Assembly (NCBI GenBank): GCA_038363925.1
Contig: JAQQWL010000007.1
Coordinates: 1,364,001-1,428,000 of the forward strand
DNA length: 64,000 bases
Direction of reading: 5' to 3'
Source of the DNA: Apiospora phragmitis
Lineage: Eukaryota; Ascomycota; Sordariomycetes; Amphisphaeriales; Apiosporaceae
A program made the translations under genes and the position numbers. The notes under the pieces are model-generated. The model did not search any database and was not told the DNA's origin. It saw nothing but the letters and a program-made list of their open reading frames with translations. Shown here piece by piece: positions 23,822 through 34,977 of this stretch (its first letter is position 1; every line of letters begins with the position of its first letter).

Positions 23822-26121
23822 ATGGTTGAATCAATCCATAACAGTCTTTCCCATGACTCGGCCGTCTTTCTTGTCGACGAATTCGACGTCTTGCACCTCT
23901 TTCGCCCTGCCTCTCGATGCGAGCGCGATATGGCCCTACCCGCTGTCTCCAAGCCCGCACTGGCCGAGACACCCCATCTTAGTACCGCCGGCGGCACCGC
24001 CCTTCCTGAGCTGTCCGACGCCGACTTCCTGAGCCAGGTACTGCAAACAAGGGCCGACAACACTGAAAGATGGCTTGACGATTTGATCAACAAGGCTGCC
24101 TCTTTAGGCATTTCAATCTCCCGTCCCTCAACTGCGCTGTCTGCGGCGGCGGAACCCAGTAACTTCAGGACTGCCGAATCCAGTGTCACGCTAGACACGA
24201 GCCACACACGAACGGCTTCATCTGGGTCAAATGGATCTTCTAGTACCGCCATGACCTCCGACGATGACAATCACCAGCACTTGCCACCGCAAAAACCTAA
24301 TAACACCAATAACAATAATAGGATCTTGACGCGTCGGCGGTCGCGAACCCTCACTTTCGCCCAGTATGACAAGTACCTGGCCCAGATAAATCCCAACATG
24401 AACCAGCCCAAGTTCCTTTCGATGCCACCACCACCTCCAGAAAGGACTTCGGCCCCCAGTCTGTTCAGCGTCAGTACCAAGAAGAGCTATAATGGCTTGA
24501 GGAATGGGTTCTTGAAAATCCGTCGCAAGCGGAAGTCTATCAGCTTTCCCGACACGGAGACCATGTAAGTCAGCCTTATACCCTCGGGAGCCCCATGTAT
24601 GTCGCTAAACATCATTTGTAGCACTTGTAGCGCGTGCCGCGAAGACTTCAAGCCTGACCAGCCGCTCAAGAGACTCCCTTGTGGGCACACCTATTGCACC
24701 AAATGTCTATGTATTATGACAAATCAGTCTTGTAATGACGAGAGCAAAATGCCGCCACGTTGCTGCACTCAACCGATCCCCGGGTCTATCGTCAAGTCAG
24801 TCCTGAATCGGGAAGATCAGATACTATTTCTGAAAGCCGTGATTCAGTACAGCACACCATGGCAGTCTCGTATTTTCTGCTGCAATCCAACGTGTGGCGA
24901 GTTCATCCCACCAAGGAACAAGGTAGAACCGAAGTATCCATTCCAAGTCATCTGTCGGAAATGTCGAACAAGGGTTTGCGTTATGTGCAAAAAAGGGGCG
25001 CATTCACTAGGGCAAGACTGTCCGTACGACTGGGAATTGGATGCCGTCTTGAAGATGGGCGAGAAATCGGGCTGGAGACGCTGCTACAAGTGCAGGAATC
25101 TTGTCGAACTCAACCAAGGATGCACTCATATCACGTGTCGGTGCAAGGCTCAGTTCTGCTACATATGTGGAGCGGTCTGGGATCCGACAGTCGGTTGTCC
25201 CAACTTCTGCAATGGCGACGAGGAACTCGAGCGGCGGCAACAAGAAGAAGAGGCCCGAGTGGCAGCGCTGGAAGCCGAACAGGCCTTGAAAGAGGAAAAA
25301 GCCGCGAAGGAACTGGTCGAGGGGAACTAGCAATGCAACGCAGTAGGGACGCGCCCGAATTTGAAGCACTGCGCCAGGAGCAGTGTACAGAAATGGATCG
25401 GTTTCTGCTCTTTGAAAGGAGACAGAAGTGGCTGATGTGGACGCGGCACGCCCAGCAGAAAGTCGCTTTGGTTGAAAAGCATTCGGCCGGGATTGAAAAG
25501 ATGCGAGAAAGGCATACCAAGACGGCGGCCAACCTCGAAGACAGGCAGGTCGCCGCTGAATTCGAGCTGCGATCATCGCTCGAGACCGAACAGAGAAATA
25601 TCCGCATTAGACTCCGGCACATGGAGGCATACTGCGATGGGCTAGGCAATAAACTTCGTTCCGACATGCCATCACGAGTAGTCACTGAGCGGGATCTACG
25701 GGAACTCGGTCAGCAATACAACGTCGAGAAGAATATGAAGCAACTGCACCAAGCCAAGATCAACGTCATGCGTGACCGGCAGGCCAAGGCTCTAGAGGAC
25801 CTCCTGGAGCGCCAGGATACAGACCTTGAGCGCCTCACTGAGAAAGATCGGCAAGAAGTTGAAAGCCTGGAGTCGAACCAGACGGATGAGGAAGACCTGC
25901 TCACCGTGACATTCAGCCGGCGCAGGACTGCTATCGAAAAGCGATGGGAGCTCGCGATAGAAGTGGTACGAAATCAGCTGGAGACTTCGAAAGGGGCCAG
26001 GTTTGCGGCGATCCCACTACCGGAATGGCCCCAAGAGAAAGAAGAGGAATTTGGCCCCCCTTCATACGCTGACGAGTTTGGTGATGTGGAGGATGAGAAA
26101 GCACTAATACCGTTTTCATGA
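23822..26121 (+). CDS. RBR-type E3 ubiquitin ligase (RING-IBR-RING), one apparent frameshift
   Basis: RBR ligases take ubiquitin from an E2 onto a RING2 cysteine before transfer to the substrate. Exon 1 (23822-24564) encodes a disordered, Ser/Thr/Pro- and Asn-rich region. After a 57-nt intron, exon 2 (from 24622) encodes RING1 (CSACREDF...CGHTYCTKC, about residues 250-300). The IBR follows (CCNPTCGEF...CRKCRTRVCVMC), then RING2 from about residue 402 (CYKCRNLVELNQGCTHITC), with the presumed catalytic Cys at about 415 in NQGC. A long charged coiled coil comes next (RDRQAKALEDLLERQDTDLE). At the G-run 25321-25324 the frame ends (ELVEGN, stop) while the family's continuation, LAMQRSRDAPEFEALRQEQC, is one frame over. 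Adding one G joins them into 747 aa. Met37 (23930) is an alternative start. Confidence 0.9.
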
Positions 26122-28220
26122 CATGACTGAAGAAGCCCTTACGAAATCCTACTTCTCCTTTGTTATCTATCAGCTTTGCATTTTTGTCTAAGGCACTTCT
26201 GCTACGATTTTACACGTTTGGGTTTATATTGCCAAGATACCACAAGAGGGCAGGAGTTACTTGGGTCATCATTTTCCTACACACATGTTTTGATATTTTG
26301 GGGAGATATGGAGTCAAATGCGTTCAATTTTGCATTGACTGAGCAATTGGGTCACGCTCAAAGCACATACCACGAAAATTTGCTATACCCCTTTATCTGT
26401 TGGAGCGGGGTTTGCATATGGATGGGCACGTTCCGGTGTTCTACATTCTTCCCTTGGGCAGATAACCGAGAGCCTAAGAGCCTTGCACGGGTGCCTCAAA
26501 CCGTGCTGCGGTGTGTATAAGTAACAAAAGTAACATTAATCTTAACTCACGAGGTTGCGTATATGTTGGTGATCGTACGGACTGGAAGAACAAGACACAG
26601 GTATTCAGCGACAAAGCTAAGAAAAGTCTATAGGGTGCCTATGGTGTCAAATAGTAATTTTGTAGTGTAACTTATGAATGTAAACATGGATAGGAGACGG
26701 CGTGCACAGCAGATAGGAAAACTTCATACTCTGGTGTATTACATTCTCCTATATATAAGATCGAAGGCACCGAGGAGCTCTCTGGACACCCGTTGGTCGT
26801 TCGGTTTCACTGCGAACAAAAGACGAATATTGTTGTTGGGTAGCAAGAGTAAGTGGTGGGTCGGGACAGCTTGCTGGAAATGCAGCCGGGAATCTGTCCC
26901 CCCCTCTTTCTCTCGGCGTCGAATCTTGCCTAAACAGTCCTGTGACTCGGAAGATCTGTAGCAACATCAAGATGTATTCAGAAAGCGAGGTTAGCTATGT
27001 AGGATACCAGATAACCGCCGTGTCGGCGACGAAAGAAGGGAACGGGGTGAATGGTCATATGAGCCATCTGGTAGGTGTGAGCGCTTCCTAGAATATCCGG
27101 TACGTAAACAGGTAAAGAAGATGCCGGCAGCTCAACCCCTTAACAGGCAACTTCTCCAAGGGATTGAGGAAACTTCTGGGTAGGACAGGTATGGACTTGA
27201 AGAACCTCGTCCTCCTACTTGGGAGGAAGCGCAATGACGATCCAACGGGAGGAATCCATAGCAATTCAGGCCTAAGGAGATTTGATGTAATGCGTGCTGC
27301 GGTTCCCGGGGCTGGTCAGAACGCACTTCCACTTTTCACATCGTGGGCCATCCCGAAGGTTTACTTGATTATGGCGGGGAGGAGAATCGCCATGTAACCC
27401 AACACGGACAGATTCCCGTGTGTGGTGATAATCAATACAGGAAACCTGGCTCCTAGTCGCGACTGGCGGGAGGTGTTCCTCAAAAAGGGCTCACTGAGGG
27501 AAGCTTCAGAGGGGAAAAGGTGGGAAGCTTACGTTTTGGCGCGAGGACCGACCAGTGGATGGCCGTTGGCGACTGGACTCGGGCATCGTATGGCGCTCTC
27601 GAGTGTATTATGCCTGTGCCCGGAAGGTAGTTAGAGACTTGGGCTTCGCACAAGTGACGACAGAGAGCGGCGGCCAAGAAAACTTAGCAAGCCGTAGCAA
27701 AAGCCGCCATCAATCAATCATGAGGACTAATTGACTCTGTATTATGTTTATTCCAGCTCTCAAAGTTCACAAGAACTGCGCACACCCTAGATTCCCATGA
27801 CATGTCGATCAATGTTGAAGGGAGGACGATTTACTTGCCTACAAGTGGACGCTGTACGGAGGGCCGATTTCGGCCAGAAGGGAGATCTATGGAGTACCAA
27901 ACAAGCACGCAGTCCAGAGACGATTGCATCAATGGTTGTAGGGTAGAGTTGCGATCAGCCATCCCATTCGAGTCCAGCATCGTAGTCAACTGGATCAACA
28001 TGCATGCCCTAGTGCTAGCCAGAAGCTGAAAACCCTATGATATGACCTCTCCGAGTCTCGAAACAAGAAGGCCACTCGATCTAGAGCAGCCATTGGCATA
28101 ACCAGGGGAAGCCCTGTGGATACACCTGGGAACGACGGAAGAGTCCGGGATTGCGATGGCTATGTATCGGAGGGGTTACGTCCCAGATGGGATAGCCGTG
28201 TTTTATCGCCGCCCCGAATC

Positions 28221-28229
28221 TTATCAGAT
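28221..28229 (-). promoter_or_regulatory. SreA-type GATA site (ATCTGATAA, minus strand)
   Basis: The plus strand reads ttatcagat, the reverse complement of ATCTGATAA. It matches the extended GATA consensus ATCWGATAA described for fungal iron repressors of the SreA/Urbs1/SRE family. It is the most distal of five matches upstream of the siderophore transporter. Confidence 0.5.
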
Positions 28230-28714
28230 CCGATTACTGCTGACTGTATGCAGGCCCTGACCAGCCGAGAAAGGGACGAGGAACCTTGCTGGGGACGAGC
28301 TAATTAAACCCGAATCCACGAACCTTGCATCATACATGGTGTCAGAGCAGCAAGTAGCACGCAGGTAGATTGGCACTTGCATACAACGGACCAAGGCTAC
28401 TGCTGTCCCGGCCGAGTGGTTTTGGCTCCTTCGAGAACTCCTCTTTGGCTAAATGTCTATTAGTATCCGGTCCAGCGCATACGGCGGCGAAGGTGCTACT
28501 ACTGGCTGCTGAGAGCGGCAACGCATCACTGGATCACGTTGCGAGGGAATCGTAAAACTTGGCAAGACTTACTATTGTGCAAGGAATTCGCGTCACACCG
28601 GGCTCGGAGGTCCACAGCTTCGGCGCAGTACAATTCGAGTTGTCAGCATGCCGATCAGGATTGTGGCTGGCATGCAGCATGGGCGCCAATACTGTAGGAG
28701 GAGCATGCGCAACC

Positions 28715-28723
28715 ATCTGATAA
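28715..28723 (+). promoter_or_regulatory. SreA-type GATA site (ATCTGATAA)
   Basis: This is an exact match to ATCWGATAA, about 1.2 kb upstream of the transporter start, with no intervening gene that I can support. Confidence 0.55.
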
Positions 28724-28937
28724 GACCAGCCTCTTCCTCTTTCGGCGAGAAACACCACCAGCTCCTACACTACCACCCAATACGTACAGAGGAGGCATTT
28801 CAGTGTGCCTTTGTGATTTATCGTCTATGGCGCGATCCTTGCCGTATGAAGTTCGAAGAAAAAAGCAGTCGCAGCGAGATCGCAGAAGCCTTCGGTAAAG
28901 GATTGGACTTGGCTTTCCTTAGCTCCAAAATGGGCCG

Positions 28938-28974
28938 ATCTGATAAAAATTTTATCAATCAGATAATCAGATAA
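28938..28974 (+). promoter_or_regulatory. Triple SreA-type GATA cluster
   Basis: Three exact ATCWGATAA matches lie in 37 bp: ATCTGATAA at 28938-28946, ATCAGATAA at 28958-28966 and ATCAGATAA at 28966-28974, the last two sharing one base. A further ttatc half-site lies between them on the other strand. In fungi, GATA factors of the SreA family repress siderophore genes through such sites when iron is plentiful. The cluster is about 975 bp upstream of the siderophore transporter; control of that gene is inferred from position and gene type. Confidence 0.65.
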
Positions 28975-29949
28975 ACGACCATCAGCTCCACCCCCGCAGG
29001 GCGCTAGCTGGGATCATCTCCGAGGTCCACGCAGCAGTCCAAGGAAGGATCCAAGGGTTTTGGGAAACTCTGCACTAGGTAGACAAGCTTGCAGGCTATT
29101 CAATATGTAGCTACAGAAGGGACTGTTCTACTAGCCCGGGGGTGGATCAGTTTTATGAAGAGGATGCAAATATCGCATCTAAAGGACAGTAGGTAGGTTG
29201 AGTAAATCTTATACCGGTGATGTCGCCACCCAAAAAAACACCACTCACCTCTCTCTACCTCGTTATCCAGTAATCAGTACTACTATGTGGTACTGTAGGT
29301 TGGAGAGGAGCGCAGCAAAAACTACTACGACCGATTCCGACCTGTCCCTTAATTGAAGTGGAACATCCCCATTCGACACACACCATACCATGGAGACTGT
29401 ACAACTCTACTGTTCTACCACCTTGGGCATGGTGGTAGTTCACCCGCCGACGACCCCCACAGAAATACGACCGGTGCTAAGGTGCTAACGAATGTGGCCT
29501 GCAAAGACCTTGTCCGGTCTAAGGCGCGTTCATAGTCGAATCGAATGATCAGTGGTGATCACCGGGTAACTAGCCTGGCTCGAGCTGGGGCTTCCGTCCT
29601 GCTTGGGTTTGTTGGCAGGTTGGGTCCTTGCATGCATATGCGCGCAAGACTGGGAGCGCGGGAAACTCTCAGCGCAAATAAACTATAAGTGGCCAAGATC
29701 CTGCGCCCGAGCCGCTCGGCTCTTGTTTCTCCCTCTCATATCCCTCTCCGTCCAATCCCGCCCAGCAGGTCGCGTGCATTTCTACCTTGCTCCCTATTGC
29801 TACGCGGCCGAGGCTTTCCGAGTCAGACGTCATCATCCACTGATACGTCTTGGCCTTTCTATCGCTCTTATTTGTTATCCATTTTTTCCGGAAGGAGAGG
29901 AGCAAGGACAAGAAAGGAAAAAAGAAAAAGAAGGACAACAACACATACA

Positions 29950-31819
29950 ATGAGGTTTTTCTCCAAACCGCACGGCCCCGTCGAGGCCCCGGTCGTCGAG
30001 GAGACGCCGAAGACCGGCACCGCCGAGCCGAGGCCGCCGTCGGCACCGGCTCCGGCGAGAAAACTCAGCAGCTCAACGCCACGGACGGTCATGTCTCCGA
30101 CAGCGATGCCATCTCGACCAATGCTCAGGAGGGTGTCAAAGACATTGAGGCCATGACCAAGGTCTGGCCCAAGTCCCACCTAGCTCTCGCCTATGTTCTG
30201 ATCTGGATCATCTACTTCATGAACGCGCTGCAACAAGGAACGGTTACCCTGCTGTCAGTCTATGTGACCAGTTGGTTCGGACAGACGTCATTGACGGCCG
30301 CTACCTCTGTCATGTCCAGTCTTATCGGTGGCCTGTTCAAGTTGGCACTGGCCAAGGTTATCGACCTGTGGGGTCGGCCTCAGGGCTATGCCTTGATGGT
30401 TCTGTTCATGACCATCGGATTGATCATGGAGGCCGCTTGCCAGAACCTCGAGACTTACGCAGCTGCTCAAGTCTTCTACTGGGTTGGGTATGTGTTTACT
30501 ATCTTGCTGCCCGTGTGAGACGTTACTAACCCTCTTTTTTTATACTTGATATAGCTACAACGGCCTCGACTACGTGATTAGCGTTTTCGTCTCGGACACT
30601 TCATCCTTGAAGAACCGAGGCTTGATGTTTGCATTCGTCTCGTCGCCTTTCATCATCACTGCCTGGCTTACCGGTTACGTTGCGGATGCCTTCCGAGAGG
30701 GCCCTGGTATCCGATGGTGCTTCGGCTCGTTCGCCATCATCATGCCTTGCATACTCATGACTTTGTGGGCCCTCCTCATCATCAACTACCGCCGCGCCAA
30801 GAAAATGGGTGTCATGCCTGTGAGAGCTGCCAGTGGTCGCACCAAGTGGCAGTCTCTTCGTCCATTACGCGGAAGAATTTGACATCATGGGTGTCTTCAT
30901 CCTCGTGGCTGGACTGGCCCTGTTCCTGCTAGCCTTCAACATCTATTCTTACCAGACCGAGGGGTGGAAGTCGCCCATGATCATCTGCTTCATCATATTC
31001 GGTGGTCTTCTCATTGGCGGATTCGTCGTCTGGGAGAAGTACTTCGCTCGCGTTACCTTTATTCCTTTCCACCTCCTGATGGACCGTACCTGCATGGGCG
31101 CCTTCATGGTATCCGGCAGTGTGTTCATCAGCTTCTACCTCTGGGACAGCTACTTCCAGCCCTTCCTGATCATTGTCAACGGTCTTGACACTGTCCACAC
31201 GGGTTACGTGCTCAACATCTACACCATTGGCTCCTGCTTCTGGTCTTTCATTGTCGGATGGGCAATCCGCTACACCGGCCACTTCAAGTGGATCGCTGTC
31301 TACTTCGCCATCCCCTTCACGATCCTGGGTGCTGGTCTGATGATCAACTTCCGAGAGCCCGACGTCAACATCGGCTACATCATCATGTGCCAGATCTTCA
31401 TCGCCGTGGCCGGCGGCGGCATCGTCATCACGGAGCAGGTCGCGGCCCTGGCCGCCGCGTCCCATCAGTACGTCGCCGTCGTCCTGGCCATCGAGGGCAT
31501 GTTCTCCAGCGTCGGCGGCGCCATCGGCACGACGGTCGCGACCGCCATCTGGACCGGCATCTTCCCCGGCAAGCTGGAGGCGTACCTGCCCGTCGAGGAG
31601 AAGGCCAACGCCCTGACCATATACGGCAGCCTCGAGGCCCAGCAGGCGTTCCCCCGCGGCAGCCCAGCCCATGCCGCCCTCACCCGCGCGTACGGCGAGA
31701 CGCAGAAGCTCATGCTCATCGCCGCCACCGTGGTCCTGATCATCCCCTGGATCGCCGCCATGTGCTGGAGGGACATCAACGTCAAGAAGTTCAAGCAGGT
31801 CAAGGGCACTGTGGCGTAA
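29950..31819 (+). CDS. MFS siderophore-iron transporter, two apparent frameshifts
   Basis: This plasma-membrane proton symporter family imports ferric siderophores. The start at 29950 gives MRFFSKPHGPVEAPVVEE, then a short hydrophilic tail and DGHVSDSD...GVKDIEAMTKVW. The first membrane segment is LALAYVLIWIIYFMNALQQG, and family motifs follow: SLIGGLFKLALAKVIDLWGR, YWVGYNGLDYVISVFVSDTS and FIITAWLTGYVADAFREGPG. The C-terminus ends INVKKFKQVKGTVA. One intron spans 30488-30554 (GTATGT, branch TACTAAC). Two one-base changes break the frame. At 30027-30028 a G seems missing in gagccgag, and at 30857-30858 a T seems extra (WQSL, then VHYAEEFDIMGVF in the other frame). Corrected length is 600 aa, typical of Sit1/MirB-type transporters; the particular siderophore cannot be told. 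Confidence 0.92.
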
Positions 31820-32144
31820 TAAAAATAAAAATCAAGACCTCATTCCTCCAATCGAGGGTTGCCCTAAAAGCCACCCTTGAAGTTTTCTTTATGTATAACA
31901 TCGATATCCAATGCCCTTTTTCTATAACGAAGTGCACATGTTAGGTGGAGGGGAAGGAAACGACTGTTCAGTCGGGCCTCTTTCATAGATGTGTTGAGAA
32001 ATATAACATTATCAATCGATACAAAATGTCATCCAAGGCCATCGCCATGACCCCGTTGAGCACTCCCAGCAGCTGGATCCTCTGTGCATCTCGTCCGCTA
32101 GCTCCTGCCTTGTTCTCTCCTCCGCACCAGTCGTAGCAGCCATG
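31820..32144. other. Intergenic, convergent 3' ends
   Basis: This is short spacer between the siderophore transporter and the convergent small Cys-rich gene. Nothing else is seen. Confidence 0.4.
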
Positions 32145-32469
32145 CTAATTGTCATTTCGCCAATAGTCGTCCGTGCACTCAGGGGGACGATTTCCGGGAG
32201 GACAGCTCGGCCCACAGCATTTGAAGCCGTCAAATGGACAGGCGCTATAAGATAGAAAAATAAAGGGGGGAATAAGTCAGCCTATGTGTTATTGCAAGCA
32301 AGAAGAAAGTACACCGTACGGATAAAACTCACACGGGGTAAATATGGCAAAGCAGGTTTGCTCCCTGCCCGTACGACCGCCCCAAGATGGCCTTGGTGAG
32401 AACAGTCCTAGCCTGTACAGAGACAGCCGCTGCCAGGGCGATGGCAGAAACGAAAGTGGCGATCTGCAT
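32145..32469 (-). CDS. Small secreted cysteine-rich protein (78 aa)
   Basis: The protein begins MQIATFVSAIALAAAVSVQA, a signal peptide. It continues RTVLTKAILGRSYGQGANLLCHIYPV, and after the intron ACPFDGFKCCGPSCPPGNRP followed by PECTDDYWRNDN. The mature protein has six cysteines (C, C, CC, C, C), enough for three disulfides. Exon 1 (32469-32333) ends in phase 2 at GTGAGT; exon 2 (32244-32145) follows the acceptor tcttatag; the intron is 88 nt. It converges on the siderophore transporter. I do not recognise the family. Size and cysteine content fit small secreted or effector-like proteins, without proof of such a role. Confidence 0.72.
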
Positions 32470-33488
32470 TTTTTTTTGGCACGGATGCAATAGTTGACGG
32501 GTGAGGTGTGTAGACAAAAGACGGCCGGATGACGGAACGAGAGCGATCTCCTGAGCCAGAGTAAGGATGACTGGGTGGGTGGGTGGAAGGATGGATGGAT
32601 GGATGGATGGATGGATGAGAAGGGGGAACAGGAGAACATCTGGGGGAGGCAGGCAGACCGGCTTATCTACGCACTTCGAGGTGAGCGTTTTGGAGGAATG
32701 GCCCGATCTACAAATGTTCTCTTCTCATTTGCGCAGGAGAGGCAGATTCGGGCATCCGAGGCAGCCACCACGCCAGCAAGCAAGCCCCCTCAATCCGCGC
32801 CAGTCAGTACATCTGACCCATGCCAAGCTGTTCGGTACCCTTCGCCGCTATTGTGACAGCTACCCAAAAGAGACGGATGGGGTGGAGGTGTGTTAGCCTG
32901 TGTGAGGGTTTGAGCAAGAAAGCCACATCCGGGTTCCGAACAACTCGCGCTGGAATTGTCATGCAGCAGGAGCCGGGCCCCTCCTCGAAGAACGGACTCG
33001 CACATCATTGGTGACTGGCGAAAGAAGGGGCGCTGACCCGTACCAAGGGCGGCAGTCCCTGAACGTGGTCACGGAAGCGATGGTGATGAGCTGCATGGAG
33101 CTTGTTTTTCAGTACCTTGAAAGGATCCCGACGTGTGTGAATGACCGACGGGCTGGGTCCAAGGACCTTTACGGCCAAAACTAATGCATGAATGAGAGTG
33201 ATTGGAGACTTTACGAGAATCGGTCTTTTGACGAGGTGGGATTGATTCTGTTTCTTTCTATCTTGCTCCTTTCCCTCATGAACAGCTAACAAGTTTCGAT
33301 AGTCAACCAGCGACTATAACGTCACATCTAATAGCCTCTAAATCAAGATAAGGACGCAACGCAGATATCACGCGGTACCTAGCGTGCGATCATCATGTAC
33401 TTTTGCAGTGGGAATCCAGGCATCACATGCCCTGCGCGCCCCCCCCCCCAAAACTCTCTCACGCCATGTACCTAGATGAATATCGTGC
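32470..33488. other. Intergenic with (ggat)n microsatellite
   Basis: This carries the promoter of the 78-aa Cys-rich gene. A (ggat/gggt)n microsatellite lies at about 32571-32617. No gene is supported; ORFs over the microsatellite are artefacts of the repeat. Confidence 0.5.
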
Positions 33489-33743
33489 TCAGCAGCTAGA
33501 AGAAGAACAAAAAAAAAAGGGTCAGTCTAATAACTTACGCACCTCGATAAAATGGATCGATTCTAGCTTCAAAGAAGAAGAAGAAGGAAACACGTACTCT
33601 GGGATAACTTGACATTTCGGCTCGCGCGCAATGAGGAGCGAACGCGCACCGTCCGCGTCCATGGCGCCGGCGATAGGACTGGCCTGCACACAGGCGGCCA
33701 CTGCCATCACGGCGATCATGGAAGCAACGGTGGTGAATTGCAT
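33489..33743 (-). CDS. Small secreted protein (about 50 aa; 3' end uncertain)
   Basis: Exon 1 (33743-33598) encodes MQFTTVASMIAVMAVAACVQA, a signal peptide, then SPIAGAMDADGARSLLIARE and PKCQVIP. It can splice in phase 2 at GTACGT to an acceptor after a long pyrimidine tract (ttcttcttctag, branch CTGAC), adding only Asp-Cys-stop: ...KCQVIPDC. Exon 2 is then 7 nt long (33495-33489). Alternatively a GTGCGT donor downstream would add FPSSSSLKLESIHFIE and other residues. The first choice has better splice signals and ends in a Cys. A TATA box (gtataaaaag, minus strand, 33904-33913) lies about 165 bp upstream. The exon 1 length (146 nt, phase 2) equals that of the secreted gene at 15902-16192. Function unknown. 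Confidence 0.55.
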
Positions 33744-34977
33744 TTTGAGCTGGAATGAATGATGGATATAACTGGTAGGTTCTCAAGTTGCAACGGACGC
33801 GGTAGAATATAGATGATGAGTAGTATGTAGAGACTAATAAAGCCGATAAACAAAAACTGATTAGGAGAGGAAGGACAACACCATACCTGCTGAGGTAGAC
33901 TGCCTTTTTATACACAGAGCAGGAACCCTTCGGGACAGCTTTGCGTCGTCTCTTACATATATCCATCGGCGTATTCATGCAGAGGAGGCTTGAAGTTACC
34001 TACAGACAGTCAGCCAACAGCCAACAAGCATCACGACGGCCACTATCACACAGAGGAAACAGGGGTCCGTCACTTACATACATACACCTTGCCCATCCTT
34101 AGATAGTTCGCATAATTGACCAATCTCCTTTCACCCATCCTCAACCCCTGACCTTAGCTTTTATGCAGTTGGCTATATGATTAGTAATCGTTTCCCCGTA
34201 GGAAGCGAGGGACGTTGGCTTTGTTGTTGGGTCCGGGACGGGCGGACCCCCTGCGGCCCCCCTCCTCTCCCCGTAGCCCAGGAGTCTGGTAACACCTCAG
34301 GTTGGATGATGTTGCTCTGGTTGATGAGACAAGCTTTTTTGGAAAATACCAAGAAGTTAGTTAATCTACTTACTGAAAGTCCACGACCTAGGGAGAACGT
34401 GACGCTTAAGAGCTTAGGGGCGCCACCTGCAAGGGAATGAATGAGTGTATGCAACGACAAGAGAAGGATCACAACAATACCATCCACCGAGGGCAACTCG
34501 CCCGGTATGGCCCGCTAAGTCCCAGCCCATGACCGGCAGACACACACTTCACGCGCGCCGTGCCGTAGCCGTATGGGCCAGTTCTTCTTGGCGGTTACTA
34601 TGGCAATCTGGTTAAGAGATCTGACTAAGGAACTCTGAGCAATTGAGATTCTAAACAGCTAATGAACCCTGCCACGAAAGAACCAGTATAAGAAACGCAA
34701 TCTCGGGGATACTGGCATATAAATAGTATCATGTGTTTCATCAGGTCTTTTAAGGCAAGGTCACTCAGAAAGGTAGCACCGTACACGTCGAATATTTATT
34801 ACATTATTAGTGGCTATCTGGGACTTTCAAGTTCAGATAGCTATGGAAATCGAAAGCTACTTTTGCACCAATTATTCTCCTTTTACTCTTCCAGCGCATG
34901 CCATTTTGACCAGGATTTATCCAATAAGGTTCTGACATTTCACAGGCCTTGAGCTTTTTTTATGTCCAACTATGAAT
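33744..34977. other. Intergenic
   Basis: This holds the promoter of the 50-aa secreted gene (TATA at 33904-33913). The minus ORF at 34173-34496 is not supported. I see nothing else. Confidence 0.4.

Larger units (their letters stand above)
26122..29949. other. Long intergenic region (3.8 kb) upstream of the siderophore transporter
   Basis: No gene was found. The downstream half carries five exact copies of the iron-responsive GATA consensus (28221-28974), annotated separately. The segment just before the transporter start (about 29830-29949) is purine-rich and probably the leader. Confidence 0.45.

Noticed and set aside
23524..24270. 248-codon minus-strand ORF
   Set aside because: It is antisense to the disordered N-terminus of the RBR ligase and has no domain.
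31258..31944. 228-codon plus-strand ORF rich in His/Arg
   Set aside because: It is an out-of-frame shadow of the siderophore transporter; the composition is an artefact of GC-rich codons.
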